NCBI GenBank assembly: GCA_963682025.1
Contig: OY821517.1
Coordinates: 24,533,620-24,597,619 of the forward strand
Length of the DNA: 64,000 bases
Reading direction: 5' to 3'
Origin: Cordilura impudica
Taxonomy: Eukaryota > Arthropoda > Insecta > Diptera > Scathophagidae
Shown piece by piece: positions 11,396 through 22,058 of this stretch (positions within the stretch are counted from its first letter, which is position 1; each line of letters starts with the position of its first letter). Position numbers and translations under genes: made by a program. The notes beneath the pieces were generated by a model. The model did not search any database, had not been told where the DNA came from, and saw only the letters and a program-made list of their open reading frames with translations.

Positions 11396-11925
11396 TCACA
11401 TTATCACGGCTAGATTTGCTACAAAAAATATTTGACCGAGACCCATCTTTTATTATACCGATCGACTCAAAATCACTTTTCGATTCGATTTAGCTATAGT
11501 CGTCCGTCCGTCCGTCCGTCTGTCTGTCTGGCATGTAAGCTTCTATCGGCCTTAGCACGGACGCTATTGAAATTGGTGAAAATCGGTTCATGTTCAGACC
11601 TAGTCCCCATACAAATGACCCCTATGAGATCGACTTAAATTTTGCACAGATTTTTCTCAAATTTGGTTTGTATACGATTTTGCAAAAAACAAATCCCCTT
11701 ACCAATTATGGTCAGGAACGGACCATTTTTCGACCAATATAAACTTAGCATCCGATATGAACTTTTTCATATCCGAAGGCAAAAAAACGCCACTCAAACT
11801 TGGTTTAACTATGTTTACTTTCTATATCTAAATAGTTGGACCAAAGAGATAGGGTCTTTAAACGCATGGTATAGGCTATGGTATAGTCGGTCTAGACCGA
11901 CTATAATTTTATTACTTGCTTACAA
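11396..11925 (+). mobile_element. Helitron-like element, diverged copy of the 4523-5283 family
   Basis: Contains ATATTTGACC..GACCCATCTTT, a (GTCC)n/(GTCT)n run at 11502-11530, and the terminal hairpin AGTCGGTCTAGACCGACT with TTACTTG after it. It lies opposite in orientation to the copies at 4523 and 26953. ORFs across it are artefacts. Confidence 0.6.
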
Positions 11926-12100
11926 TGATGTTTAAAATTAAAAAGATAATTACAAAAATTTTAGGTATTTTCGTGCTTTCTTAACTGAAATCAATTATCA
12001 AGTGCAATCAGCCTTAGTGTAAATACATACAATTACAACAACAAAAGCAATAAGCAATCAAAAATGTGTATTCATCGTTTTTCATATCGATCTGTACATT

Positions 12101-12449
12101 AGGCTGTCCGGAAAATTTTTTTTTAGATTTCCCTAACGCAAGATCTCCTAAAATTTGCGTAATTAATCGTAGATTAGCAAAATGTTTTTAAAAATAAAAT
12201 TAAACTATATCTTTAGGGTTCTACCGATCTTTAAAGTTTTGAAAGATAGTTATTTTCATGATTATATTTCGTTATCCTTAATTTCGACACCTAAACTAAA
12301 TATGCCACGACTATACATAAGAACAATACTTTACCGGCGACTATGAATTTGCTAGACACAGTGGAGTTCGTTTACAACGTACACCGTTTATACTGAATTT
12401 TTTTTTAAAACAAAATCCCGGAACAAATTTTTTTTCCGGACCCAAAACA
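12101..12449. mobile_element. Probable MITE with GTCCGGAAAATTTTT ends
   Basis: GGCTGTCCGGAAAATTTTTT near 12103 is inverted near 12425-12448 (AAATTTTTTTTCCGGACCC). The 350-bp unit has no ORF. A related aggctgtcc block appears near 20825. The short TIR makes this tentative. Confidence 0.4.
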
Positions 12450-12619
12450 TTCACTTTCAAATTATATACCAATTATAACGGTTATAGCGAACTTTTGTTT
12501 ACTACGAACCAGTTTTTAAGTTCCTTTTATAGTTACATCTTACTCCCTAGAATATAGAAACCCTTGAACATGAAATAAAAAAACTAAAAAATCTGGCAAC
12601 ACTTCAAAATCAACTGTTA

Positions 12620-14310
12620 TCTATAATATTAATAGGCTTGACCAAACGTATATTATATGCAAGGTATTTCTTTTTAGCCGATTTGCAGATTTACAAAATT
12701 TTTCCTTTATTTTGAGTAAATTGCATTTAAAAATGCTACAAACACATACATAAAATTATACAATGTTATGTATGTGTTTATTAAATTTGTTAATGTATCT
12801 ATATATATAAAATGGAATGTGTGTTTGTTTATTTGTTTGTTTGTTTGTACCTTATGGGAGACCTAACCTCTGGACCGATCTCCCTGAAATTTTCACAGCA
12901 TTTAACTGGGACTCTGGCATGATTAATAGGGTACTTTTTTTTTCGACCAAGCCCACTTTTTTAAAATTATGTAATTGCTCCCATATAGTTTTTACCAGAT
13001 TTACTTCAAATTGTATACACATTATACTCCAGGCGAGGTAGAAATAAACATTTCTTACGCCACGCTTCCTTTCACGCCCCTTTTCAATCCAAATTTTGTT
13101 TCAAAGTTTTAAACTTTTTGTTCTCTGTACAAATTTGTTCCTTCCAACGGATTTTTTTTATTTGGTAGTATATTGCTCTTAATACTGTTAACGTCGCCAT
13201 ATAACTATGAACCACGCCCACTTCACCGCCCCCTTTTTTTAATTCAGATACTTACTTATACCTCTAACAATGTTTGCTATACAAAATACTTTTTTTGTAT
13301 TATGTATTTACCTAAAGTTTTATATACTTTTTATCTACAGGTAAGGTAGCCATACATTTTTTTATTACCAAATCCCCCTTTTTCGCCACATTTTACCTTA
13401 AATTATAATTAATCTGCTTTCAATCTTCTATATATATATAAATGAATGTGTGTGTTTGTGCTTTATAGGAGGCCAAACCCCTGAACCGATCTTCCTGAAA
13501 TTTTGATAGCGTGTTACTGTGACTCTGGAAGGAATAATGAGCTATATAAATTTTTAATTGGAGAAAGGAGCGGTGCCACACCCATATAACCCAAAATTTT
13601 AAATCGTCATATCCCGGGAACTTTTTGACCTACAGCGGTCATATTTGGTACATGTGGTATTGGCAGCAATAGAAATACATACCAGAAGAAACGTGGGTGG
13701 GACAACGCCCCTTTTTAGAAAAATAAAAATCGTAATATCTTCTAAACTACCGGAAGGAGCGTCATGAAATCTTCACAAAAGGATATTTTTGTGAAATAAT
13801 AAGTCCTTAACTATATAAAGTTGTTAGTGGGCAAAGGGGCGTGGTCCCGCCCATATAACCCAAAATTTAAAATCGTCATATCTTGGCCAATTTTTAACCT
13901 ACGGCGATGATATTTGGCATATATCGTATTGAAATTAATAAAATAGTAATACAAGAAAACTGGGTGGGACCACGCCCTTTTTAGAAAAATTAAAATCCAT
14001 AATAACTTCTATTAAGCCCTTGACTATATAAAGTTGTTAGTGCAATAATTAATTCTAAATTAAATAAATAATATTTTGTTAATGTATAAATATTTTTTTT
14101 TTTTTATTTTTTTTTATAACGATGAGGGGTAGCGAAGCACACCGAGTTCAGCTAGTTTGTAATAAAAACGAGTTTGTTTTTTTTTTTTTTTTTTTTTGTG
14201 GAATTGTGAATTGGCTATAATTGATTAGCATACTCTTAGGGTCTTTATTTAATGAAAAAATAAAATTTCCTAGAATTAGCGCTCGAATTTCGAGGGCTGG
14301 AATCTGCTAG
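12620..14310 (+). mobile_element. Helitron (family H1), interrupted by a second Helitron
   Basis: Begins TCTATAATATTAATAGG after an A and ends CTCGAATTTCGAG-hairpin ... ATCTGCTAG before a T. The 5'-TC, 3'-CTRR, subterminal hairpin and A/T insertion site are the Helitron hallmarks. Other H1 copies are at 28998-29358, 37401-37773, 39888-40225 (minus) and 61650-62024 (minus). The unit is split at 12797/14156 by a nested element. Its 5' part has a deletion relative to other copies. No coding capacity. Confidence 0.75.
12798..14155 (+). mobile_element. Nested Helitron (family H2) with duplicated head
   Basis: Starts TCTATATATATAAAATGG after A and ends CACACCGAGTTCAGCTAG before T, inside the H1 Helitron; comparison with the uninterrupted H1 copy near 61780 shows a clean insertion without target duplication. 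The head sequence (TCTATATATATA...GTGTTTG...GGAGGCCAAACC..GAACCGATCTTCCTGAAAT) occurs again at 13427, so the unit is a 5' portion joined to a complete shorter copy (13427-14155). Internal subrepeats contain gggcgtggtcccgcccatata. Confidence 0.7.
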
Positions 14311-14449
14311 TATTTCTTAATATCAAAATACGTAAATTGGGTTTTCCCCAAAAAAGAGAACTAAAAAAACAAAAACTAAACTAATTTGTAATACATAAGT
14401 CAGTTGCGATAGTTACAGTATTAAGACTGGTGTTTGTGATTTTAAAAAA

Positions 14450-15382
14450 ATGAGTTCGAGGCGTAGTGAGACAACTTGTGTTATATTGGGACCATATAAG
14501 GAACTTGATGATCGGCAGTTATCAACTATAAGAGACGTCATTAAATATATTTTATTTATCAAGTATAACATTAAATATAACGGACAAGATCCACCAAATT
14601 TAGAAACATATGCGATTGTTTTTGAAGGGATTGACAATATTTGGACCAAAGCTTCGATTCCAATCGTAACAAAGGAAAAAGTTATTCAGTTACTCAAATC
14701 CTATTTCAAAAAGTACCTAAATTTGAAAAGATACCGCAAAAGCAAACGAAAAAATGGTTTCGAAAACAAACTAAGAAGCTTTCCGACGTTGCTGCTTGCA
14801 AATGCACTTCATTTGAATTTTGTTCTTGTTTAAAACCCAAGAAAGTTCCAATCAATGAAAGAAGTTTTTTGTTCGATCAAAGAAATTACAGAAAAATGGT
14901 TATATGTGGAGTTGATAAAAAAAAAGAAACAGCTCGATTAATAAAACGAAAGCAGAGACAAACTGAATATTCCATAAGGGCAGCAAAAAGGGCGCGTTCT
15001 ACTCAAGAAACCAATTCTATCCCAGAAAATTGTGATGAAGTTTCACAGTGTGAATCTTTTCTAGAAACGTATACGATAACGGAGGTATCTCCCACTAACA
15101 CACATGCGACAGATACACCTTCGACTTCAACGACGAATCGGAATACATTGCCATTGCCAACAGTTGCTAAGGTCTGTGATAGATACGGTTTATCGACTCG
15201 TTCTGCTGCTGGTGTTGCTTCTGCGGTTTTGACTGACTTCGGCTTAATTTCTACCGAAAATTTAACTCTGGTAATCGATTAAAACAAAATACACAGAGCT
15301 GTATCTAAAGTCTGGAAAGAAACGTTGATGTATGAAAAGACAAGACTCTGATAAGTGAGAAAATAGGGGATCGTTACCATCG
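14450..15382 (+). pseudogene. Uncharacterised arthropod protein family, 5' part (split by Transib-1)
   Basis: The first of two pieces of one decayed gene. 14450-14750 reads in one frame (MSSRRSETTCVILGPYKEL), then a frameshift leads to 14750-15282 (cysteine-rich AACKCTSFEFCSCLKPKKVP, then RSFLFDQRNYRKM and a basic stretch), ending in VCDRYGLSTRSAAGVASAVL and VID followed by an in-frame stop. Beyond the stop the same frame continues with NKIHRAVSKVWKETL. From memory, proteins with CDRYGLS-RSAA, RPLQW-HANEL-LRHLF and LSTDQKYL-HSRWLT blocks occur as multicopy uncharacterised proteins in arthropods and cnidarians. Function unknown; multicopy behaviour suggests it is mobile-element borne. Confidence 0.6.
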
Positions 15383-18300
15383 CACTGTGGCCGGATTTGC
15401 CATATTTTTGGCATAAAGTAAAAATTTTCATGAATGTATTTTCTAATTTTTTCTAGATATTCTTAAAGTACATAGTCTTAGTATACTTATTTCAAAATTA
15501 AAAATAACCTGATGGCAACCCTGTTACTTTACTACGGCTGCAAACTGCAATGTTTAATTAACAGCTGTTTTTTTTTTTATCAAAAATAGAGGAAACTTTT
15601 TCTAAACTTCGTGCTACTAGGAAATTGATACAAGTGATCAAAAAAATTTTAAAACATATGGAAAATGAAGGTCAAGGTATGTAGAATGTAAATTATATGT
15701 AATTTAATGTCAGTGTTTGTCATGTGGTAATTATGTGAATTATATGTGTTAAGTGTTATAATAGAGAAAACCTAACCAACTGGACAATGCGTCGTAGATC
15801 GAAAACTAACTTTCTGCCAACTTGTGCCAAAATGTATTTATTTACGAGTAAATTAGAGTCTGCATATTTTAATATGTTATTAACGTTTTTTGCCCAATTT
15901 TGCCCATTCTCCAAATATTTTGGATTTCCCAGTGAATTTAGCTTTTAGCCGTTCAACCTTGCTACAGGTTTGGCTGGATAACAAGCGAAATGCAAACGCT
16001 GTTTCAAACTGGATATTTGAACAACTTGGCACCTATGGTATTAGTATTGCTAAAAAAAAGAGATGTTTTGAAAAAAATTACGGGTTTTGAACTTTATATC
16101 AAGAAAAAATTACCAAAATGTAATATAACTATATCTACTTTTAAAACTAAACATGCCAAGTGGCTCTATGATGGTCAAACTTGATAACAAGAACGCAGAA
16201 ACAGAACAGCGAAATCAACTAATAGGACGTCCACGCCTGGCATATAAAGATGCGGGACCACGGCTTAAGAGAAAGTTGGCATCCGAACTAGCAGAAACCC
16301 ACGAACATGACACAAGTCTGCTTGTACATGCTGCCACGGTATCAGCAAAAAAATCCAATGAAAAAGATACAGGATTGCTTTTAAAGGAATCTCGGCTTAC
16401 TTCAAATAGACCAGCCGTAATAAAAAAAATTATTTTTGAACGAACCGATCTCTCTTACACCAAACGAAGCTCTTGCATTTTTTCTGGAAAATATATAAAT
16501 ATATACAATATATTAATATGAGAGAAATAAATAAATTGCATTCTAGTAACATATACCCAAGCTATGACAAAGTAGTGCAAGCTAAATTAAAATGTAGACC
16601 AGCTGGAATAATTGTAACAGAAATCGCTGCGCAAGTTTCTTTGCAAAATTTGCTAAATCACACTGCTTGTAGAATACTACTTTTATAAGAGGAATTATTT
16701 GCACAATATCCAGAAAAAAGTGATGTTATGCTAGTCCTAAGTTATGGATCTGACGGATCAACTGGACAGGCCATATACAAACAGCGATTTCAAGGGAATG
16801 AACCTTCATCAATGGATCAATCACTATTTGTAACAACAGTTATCCCACTAAAAATAATAGACAGATTGGGAAAGGTTTTGTGGATGAATCGTACACCTCA
16901 GTCTGTACGATTTTGTAGACCCCTTAAAATGGAATTTGCTAAGGAAAGCAAACAACATATTATTACAGAAAAAAACAATCTGGACATACAAATACAAGAA
17001 TTGACGCCATATATATATTCTATTTTAAATGAAAGAAATATTACGATTTCTTATAATCTGAATATGACCCTTATAGATGGCAAAGTTTTGAATATTTTAA
17101 CGGGAACTAACTCGTGTCAATCGTGTCCAATCTGTGGCGCTACTGCAAAGCATTTTGTGAAAACTAGAGACATTAATTCGGAAATATTTAAGCCAAAGTC
17201 TGGTACCCTGAATTTCAGTCCACTTCATGCTTGGATACGCATACTGGAGTTCGTATTAAAAATTTCTTACAGGATTGGATTAAATAAATGGCAGATAAGG
17301 GACAAAAATGAACAGGAGATGATGAAGACTCGCAAACAATCAATACAGAAAAAATTAAGGAAAGAAATGGGACTACTTGTGGATATGCCAAAACAAAACG
17401 GCAGTGGAAGCACTAATGATGGTAATACTGCAAGGAGGGCATTTTCAAATAAAAAGTTATTTCCATCCCTTTTGGAATTTGATTTAGGTGTCCTTGAACA
17501 TTTTCGTACAATTTTAATAGCGATTTCCTGTGAATATAAAATTAATGCCCTTAAATTCCACCAGTTCTGCGAGAAAACTATGACATTATATATGTCTAAG
17601 TATCCATGGTATCCGATGTCGCCAACAGTTCATAAGATTTTGGTTCATGGTCCCCAAATTATAGCTGTATCTCCTGTTCCTGTCGGATGCCTCGGCGAAA
17701 ATGCTTCAGAAGGGCGCAATAAGATTTATAAAGAAGATAGGAGATCTCATGCACGAAAAAATAATCGAGTTAATACTATGGCGGATGTGTTCAATAGGTC
17801 AATGGATTCTTCGGATCCTTCACTTTCCAGTATTTTTATTAACAGAAGACCCTTTACTTTCCAGTATTTTTATTAACAGAGGATAAGCCATATCAAAAAA
17901 AAAAAAATATATTGCCAAAGGAAGTCATTGCGCTACTTGAGCTCCCGACTTTTAATACTGACCATACAAATTATGTTACCGATAATGATTCTCATGAGCA
18001 GGACATCGAATTAGATTATGATTCTGATAACGAAAATTTATATGAATTTGCGGTTGAGTTAGATGTCGAAGATGATTAAATAAATTCTTAGTTCTAAGTA
18101 GGAAAAATATTTATGTGAGTAAATTGTTATTATTTTTTATACATATTATGGTAATATCTGTTTTCTTAGCTTACAGATTTGGGGAAATAACACGCATGCT
18201 TATATTCCAGACGTTAAATAAGAAACGTTATTTAGCTAATTAGAACATCTACCTGCAACGTAGCTTTATACGGACTGTAAGTGGTCGTATCGATCTGAAA

Positions 18301-18408
18301 ATTTTAATATTTCTTAAGAATATCATTATTAGTATATGTACCAATTTACAGCTCTGTAGCATCTTTATTAGACTTTATGCCAAAAAACATGCATTTCCGG
18401 CCATAGTG
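15383..18408 (+). mobile_element. Transib element (Transib-1), 3026 bp, CATCG target duplication
   Basis: 37-bp terminal inverted repeats at 15383-15419 and 18372-18408 start CACTGTGGCCGGATTTGCC and CACTATGGCCGGAAATGCA (about 30 of 37 identical). Both heptamers fit CACWRTG, the Transib/RAG signal. The 5-bp sequence CATCG directly flanks both ends (15378-15382, 18409-18413). Size is typical for an autonomous Transib. It encodes a RAG1-like transposase on the plus strand and is inserted in the uncharacterised gene whose halves lie at 14450-15382 and 18409-19360. Confidence 0.9.
15661..18079 (+). pseudogene. Transib (RAG1-related) transposase, mostly preserved
   Basis: DDE transposase of the Transib superfamily, the group from which the RAG1 core derives. 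A possible first exon starts at 15661 and ends in GGTATGT. Further pieces: 15969-16180, 16153-16440 (RPRLAYKDAGPRLKRKLASELA block), 16555-16690 (YPSYDKV, then LQNLLNHTACRIL and a stop at 16686) and the long 16728-17876 ORF. Catalytic residues visible: Asp in SYGSDGSTGQ, Asp in MTLIDGKVL followed by CQSCPICGATAKHF, and Glu in GENASEGRNK, after SPTVHKILVHG. A direct duplication of about 34 bp near 17820-17878 shifts the frame; the acidic tail ending VELDVEDD then stop at 18079 lies in the other frame. Dead copy, all three catalytic motifs retained. Confidence 0.85.
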
Positions 18409-19362
18409 CATCGCAAAGAAATTTTAGAAGAACACATCTCAATTTTAGCAGAACCTGAAACAATTTATTTGGGTCACACAACGCCAAGTCGTGGCACTGC
18501 AAAGGGCATTCTAACTTCGATCATAACTTTATTAGAAAATGAAAGTTGGAATTCAGATGATGTGACGGAACTGCAAATAATACTGGTTGGAAGGTGGCGT
18601 TACTCAATATTTGGATGAGTATTTGAAGAGACCGCTACAATGGTGTGTTTGTACGGTCCATGCCAATGAGTTACGCCTTCGTCATTTATTCTTGACTTTA
18701 GATCGTTGCACTTCAGAACCTAGAGAATATTCTGGACTTATTGGAATACAATTAGCTACTTGTGATAATGAAACTACGGTGTCTTTTTGTGCGATGGCTG
18801 GTAATTTGCCGGACTTGCCGAAAAATGTGGTCGATGAACTTAGTACGGATCAAAAATATCTTTATGAGATATGTAAAGCTGTACAAACTGGTTATTATAG
18901 TCCTGAGCTGGCAAACCGTAAACCTGGGAAAATGGCGCACTCGAGATGGCTTACCTCTGCTAATCGTCTACTAAGTACCTTTAATCCATCAGAAAATTTG
19001 CAACTGCTTGTCAGTTACGTTGCTAAAGTATACGCTCCGATTTGGTTCCTAATCAAACAAAAAACGTTTTTAAAGAAGGAGCCAAACATATTTTTCATCT
19101 GATTATGTACTCTCGTTGTGGATTCTGTTATCGAAAGAAATGTTTGATGATAGAGACTACATTCGGGAGCTGGCATTGCAAAGAATAATAAAAGCTAGAG
19201 AAGCTGAAAGTACCACTAAACACAGAATATTTAAACCACCAAAAATTAACTTCTCTGCTGGAGATTACACCGAAATTATTATATGGCACGAGTTTAGGGT
19301 TACAGCACCACTGGTTCTTCGCCATATTTCTAATGAGGACCTTCAAATTATGGTCTCTGTCT
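18409..19362 (+). pseudogene. Uncharacterised arthropod protein family, 3' part
   Basis: The continuation of the gene begun at 14450. Across the Transib-1 target the frame reads DRYH|RKEILEEHISILAEP, restoring the family order. Next come YLGHTTPSRGTAKG, a frameshift near 18590, then GGVTQYLDEYLKRPLQW, HANELRLRHLF, LSTDQKYLYEICKA, HSRWLTSANRLLS and KVYAPIWFLIK. After a stop and another shift, 19116-19360 gives RDYIRELALQRIIKAREA and FKPPKINFSAGDY. At least three lesions make it a pseudogene. It ends where the GTCACGCA satellite begins. No catalytic motif is recognised. Confidence 0.6.
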
Positions 19363-20590
19363 GTCTGTCGTGGGTGGACCCCATTCCCCCTTATCCAATT
19401 GATCTGAAACTTGGCCCATAGTCTTGTTGTGACAAAAGATTATTTTTGAGGTAGTTACGCAAAGTCGCGCATAGTCACGCGCAGTCACGGAGTGATCTAA
19501 TGTCATTTCAATCAACCGATCGATCTGAGACTTGGTCCATACACATGCTGTGGAAAAAAGATTAACTTTGACTTAGTCACGCATAGTCACGCACAGTCAC
19601 GGATTGATCTAAATGTCATTTTCCTTCATCCGATCGATCTGAAACCTGGTACATATACTTGCTGTGGAAAAAAGATTAACTTCGACTTAGTCACTCACAG
19701 TCACGCATGGTCACGCGCAGTCACGTAGTGATCTAAAATCCATTTCCCCTTACCCGTTCTATCTGATGCTAGGTCGATAGACTTGCTGTGGAAAAAAGGT
19801 TAATTTCGACTTAGTCACGCATAGTCACATACAGTCACGCACAGTCACGGAGTGATCTAAATGTCATTTTCCTTCATCCGATCGATCTGAAACTTGGTCC
19901 ATAGTCTTGTTGTGACTATGGATTAATTATGGGGTAGTCACGCACAGTCACGCATAGTCACGCACAGTCACGTATTAATCTAAAACCCATTTCCCCTTAT
20001 CCGATCGATCTGAAACTTGGTCCATACACTTGCTGTGAAAAAAGATTAACTTTGACTTAGTCACGCACAGTTACGCTTAGTCACGCACAGCCACGCACAG
20101 TCACGGAGTGATCTAAATGTCATTTGCCTTCATCCGATCGATCTGAAACTTGGTCCATAGTCTTGTTGTGACTATAGATTAATTTTCGGGTAGTCACGCA
20201 CAGTCACGGACAGTCACGGAGTGATATAAATGTCATTTCCCTCATCCAATCCATCTGAAACTTGGTCCATACACTTGCTGTAAAAAAGATTAGCTTTGAC
20301 TTAGTCAAGCACAGGTACGCATAGTCACGCACAGTCACGGAGTGATTTAAATGTAATTTTCCTTCATCCGATCCATCTGAAACTTGGTCCATAGTCTTGT
20401 TGCGACTATAGATTAATTTTGGGGTAGTCACGCACAGTCACGCTTAGTCACGCACAGTCACGGAGTGATTTAAAACCCATTTCCCCTCAACCAATCAATC
20501 TGAAACTTGGTCCATAGACTTGCTGTGACCACAGATTAATTTTAAAATTTTTACGCAAAGTCACGCACAGTCACGGAGAGATTCAGGACT
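19362..20590. repeat. Satellite, about 120-130 bp units with GTCACGCA subrepeats
   Basis: About ten tandem units, each containing 2-4 copies of a 10-bp AGTCACGCAC-like subrepeat, then CACGGAGTGATCTAAA, a TTCATCCGATCGATCTGA block, CTTGGTCCATA and TTGCTGTG...GATTAA. The first and last units are degenerate. Two inverted units of the same satellite lie at 62245-62450. Confidence 0.85.
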
Positions 20591-20648
20591 CATATGCATA
20601 AGGAAAGAAAGAGTTTTAATAAAAACATTGTTTTTATGGGTTAGATTA
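20584..20648 (+). repeat. Terminal block shared with the 62183-62247 satellite locus
   Basis: CTCATATGCATAAGGAAAGA followed by a GTTTTAATAAAAACATTG-like stretch and GGGTTAGATTAT occurs here and, inverted, at 62183-62247, in both places directly beside the GTCACGCA satellite. The satellite is thus probably the inside of a dispersed element of which this is one end. Confidence 0.6.
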
Positions 20649-21056
20649 TTTATTATTTTAAGCATACGGTTTAGGTTTGTAAAACCGTTTTCAAAAGTAG
20701 AGCCCTCAAGATGGCACATAATCCGATTTTTATTACTTTTACCGTAATCTGTGCAAAATTACGCAAATTTTGATACCACTTGCGAAAGTGTAGCTCGAAA
20801 AAACATTTTTCTCATTCGAGAACGGGACAGCCTAATATATGTACATGTTCTGTTAGGCATTAACATTTTTCGCTATATTTAGTTTTTTATATGAAATTTT
20901 ATAGGAGTTCCTCTACATTTTCAAATGTCATTCCTTGGCTACTGAGCCTAAAGGCTCCAAATGCAATACCAAACTGCTGTAGATTATGACGAACATTAAA
21001 AGCGTAAGTAGTACAACCTACTCGACTATTACTATTGCGGAATGGAGAATGTTTTT
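20649..21056. other. Unassigned AT-rich stretch
   Basis: No coding signal. Around 20820 it contains gagaacgggacagcctaat, resembling the start of the 12101 MITE. Nothing else seen. Confidence 0.3.
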
Positions 21057-21222
21057 AACAGACAGACAGACAGACGGAAATCGCTAGATCGAATTTTCCT
21101 TTTATAAGTATCAATCACATATAGTTTATGGGATCTCCGGAATTTATTTCGATGAGTTACATACAAATGGATTGACAAAATGATATATACCTACCCTCTG
21201 CACAGTGGTGCGGAGAGTATAA
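21057..21222 (-). mobile_element. DINE-1/mini-me-like fragment
   Basis: A (GACA)n run followed by GGAAATCGCTAGATCGAA and, at the other end, TACCCTCTGCACAGTGGTGCGGAGAGTATA. On the minus strand this is the TATACTCTCCGCACC head plus the GTCY microsatellite typical of this dipteran repeat class. Confidence 0.5.
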
Positions 21223-21577
21223 AAAGTTACATAAGTTTAAGGTAACTCATCTAAAAAAATATAACATTTTTACTAATGTATTGTTGAATTGGATTTATCC
21301 AATTTTAATTATTTGTAACTCATTGGGAAACACTCGCAAAAAAATAATTAAAAATTCCACTTTTTAATTGACGTCTAGAATTTTATTATTATTTTCTAAG
21401 TTTTTTATACAAAATTACAGTACACAAATATGTACCGCAAAACAGAGCCAGTTTTTACCAAAGATTAATAGAATCATCTTTTGTTGATTTGCAATTTTTT
21501 TTTTGTTTTTACATTTGCAATCTTGTTAGATATTTTGTTAGAATCGATGAAAATACGAATAATTTGCATTAACAACA

Positions 21578-21611
21578 TCAGTCTGTAAATGATAGTTGGC
21601 GAGAACGGTTA
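21578..21611 (+). promoter_or_regulatory. TATA-less Inr + DPE core promoter of gd-A
   Basis: TCAGTC at 21578-21583 matches the Drosophila initiator with A+1 at 21580. GGTTA at 21607-21611 lies exactly at +28 to +32 and fits the DPE consensus RGWYV. GAACGG at +24 to +29 matches the 3' half of the MTE consensus. No TATA box is present near -30. The same sequence and spacing occur upstream of gd-B, which is why I trust it. The predicted 5' UTR is 269 nt. Confidence 0.72.
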
Positions 21612-21848
21612 TAAGAACGCCAGAATTTCAAATAAAATAAATCGCTAAGAAAGTTTTACAATTAAGCGCGAGCACGGGTGTTTGTTTGTGTTTGCTAAAG
21701 GGTTTATATATAAAAAAAAAAACGCCCGTTAAAATTTTAATAAATTCACAAAAACCAATTAATGCTTATGAATCAATTAATTAAACAAGAAAATTAAAAA
21801 AAAGCTAGTAGAAAATTCCAATAAAAAAAGTTAAAAAAAAAATTTATA

Positions 21849-22058
21849 ATGAGAAATTACTTTTATACTTTGTTATTGATAATAATAACTTGTAATTACA
21901 CGAAACAACAACAAAAGGGAATTCCCAACAATAACTGTCCCACTTATTTTCAGTACTTACATGACGGTTCACAATATTTCGGTAGAATATCGCCACCAAA
22001 TGTGGGCAATAATATTGTAACATCCGTTCATTTTGCCCAGCGAACACTGTTGCGTGAG
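21849..22058 (+). CDS. gd-A exon 1
   Basis: 70 codons, phase 0 end at GAG|GTAAGA. Encodes the signal peptide (hydrophobic YTLLLIIITC) and the first half of the gd N domain. The Met follows a leader that is conserved in gd-B and is the first in frame. Counterpart in B is 53023-53256. Confidence 0.87.
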
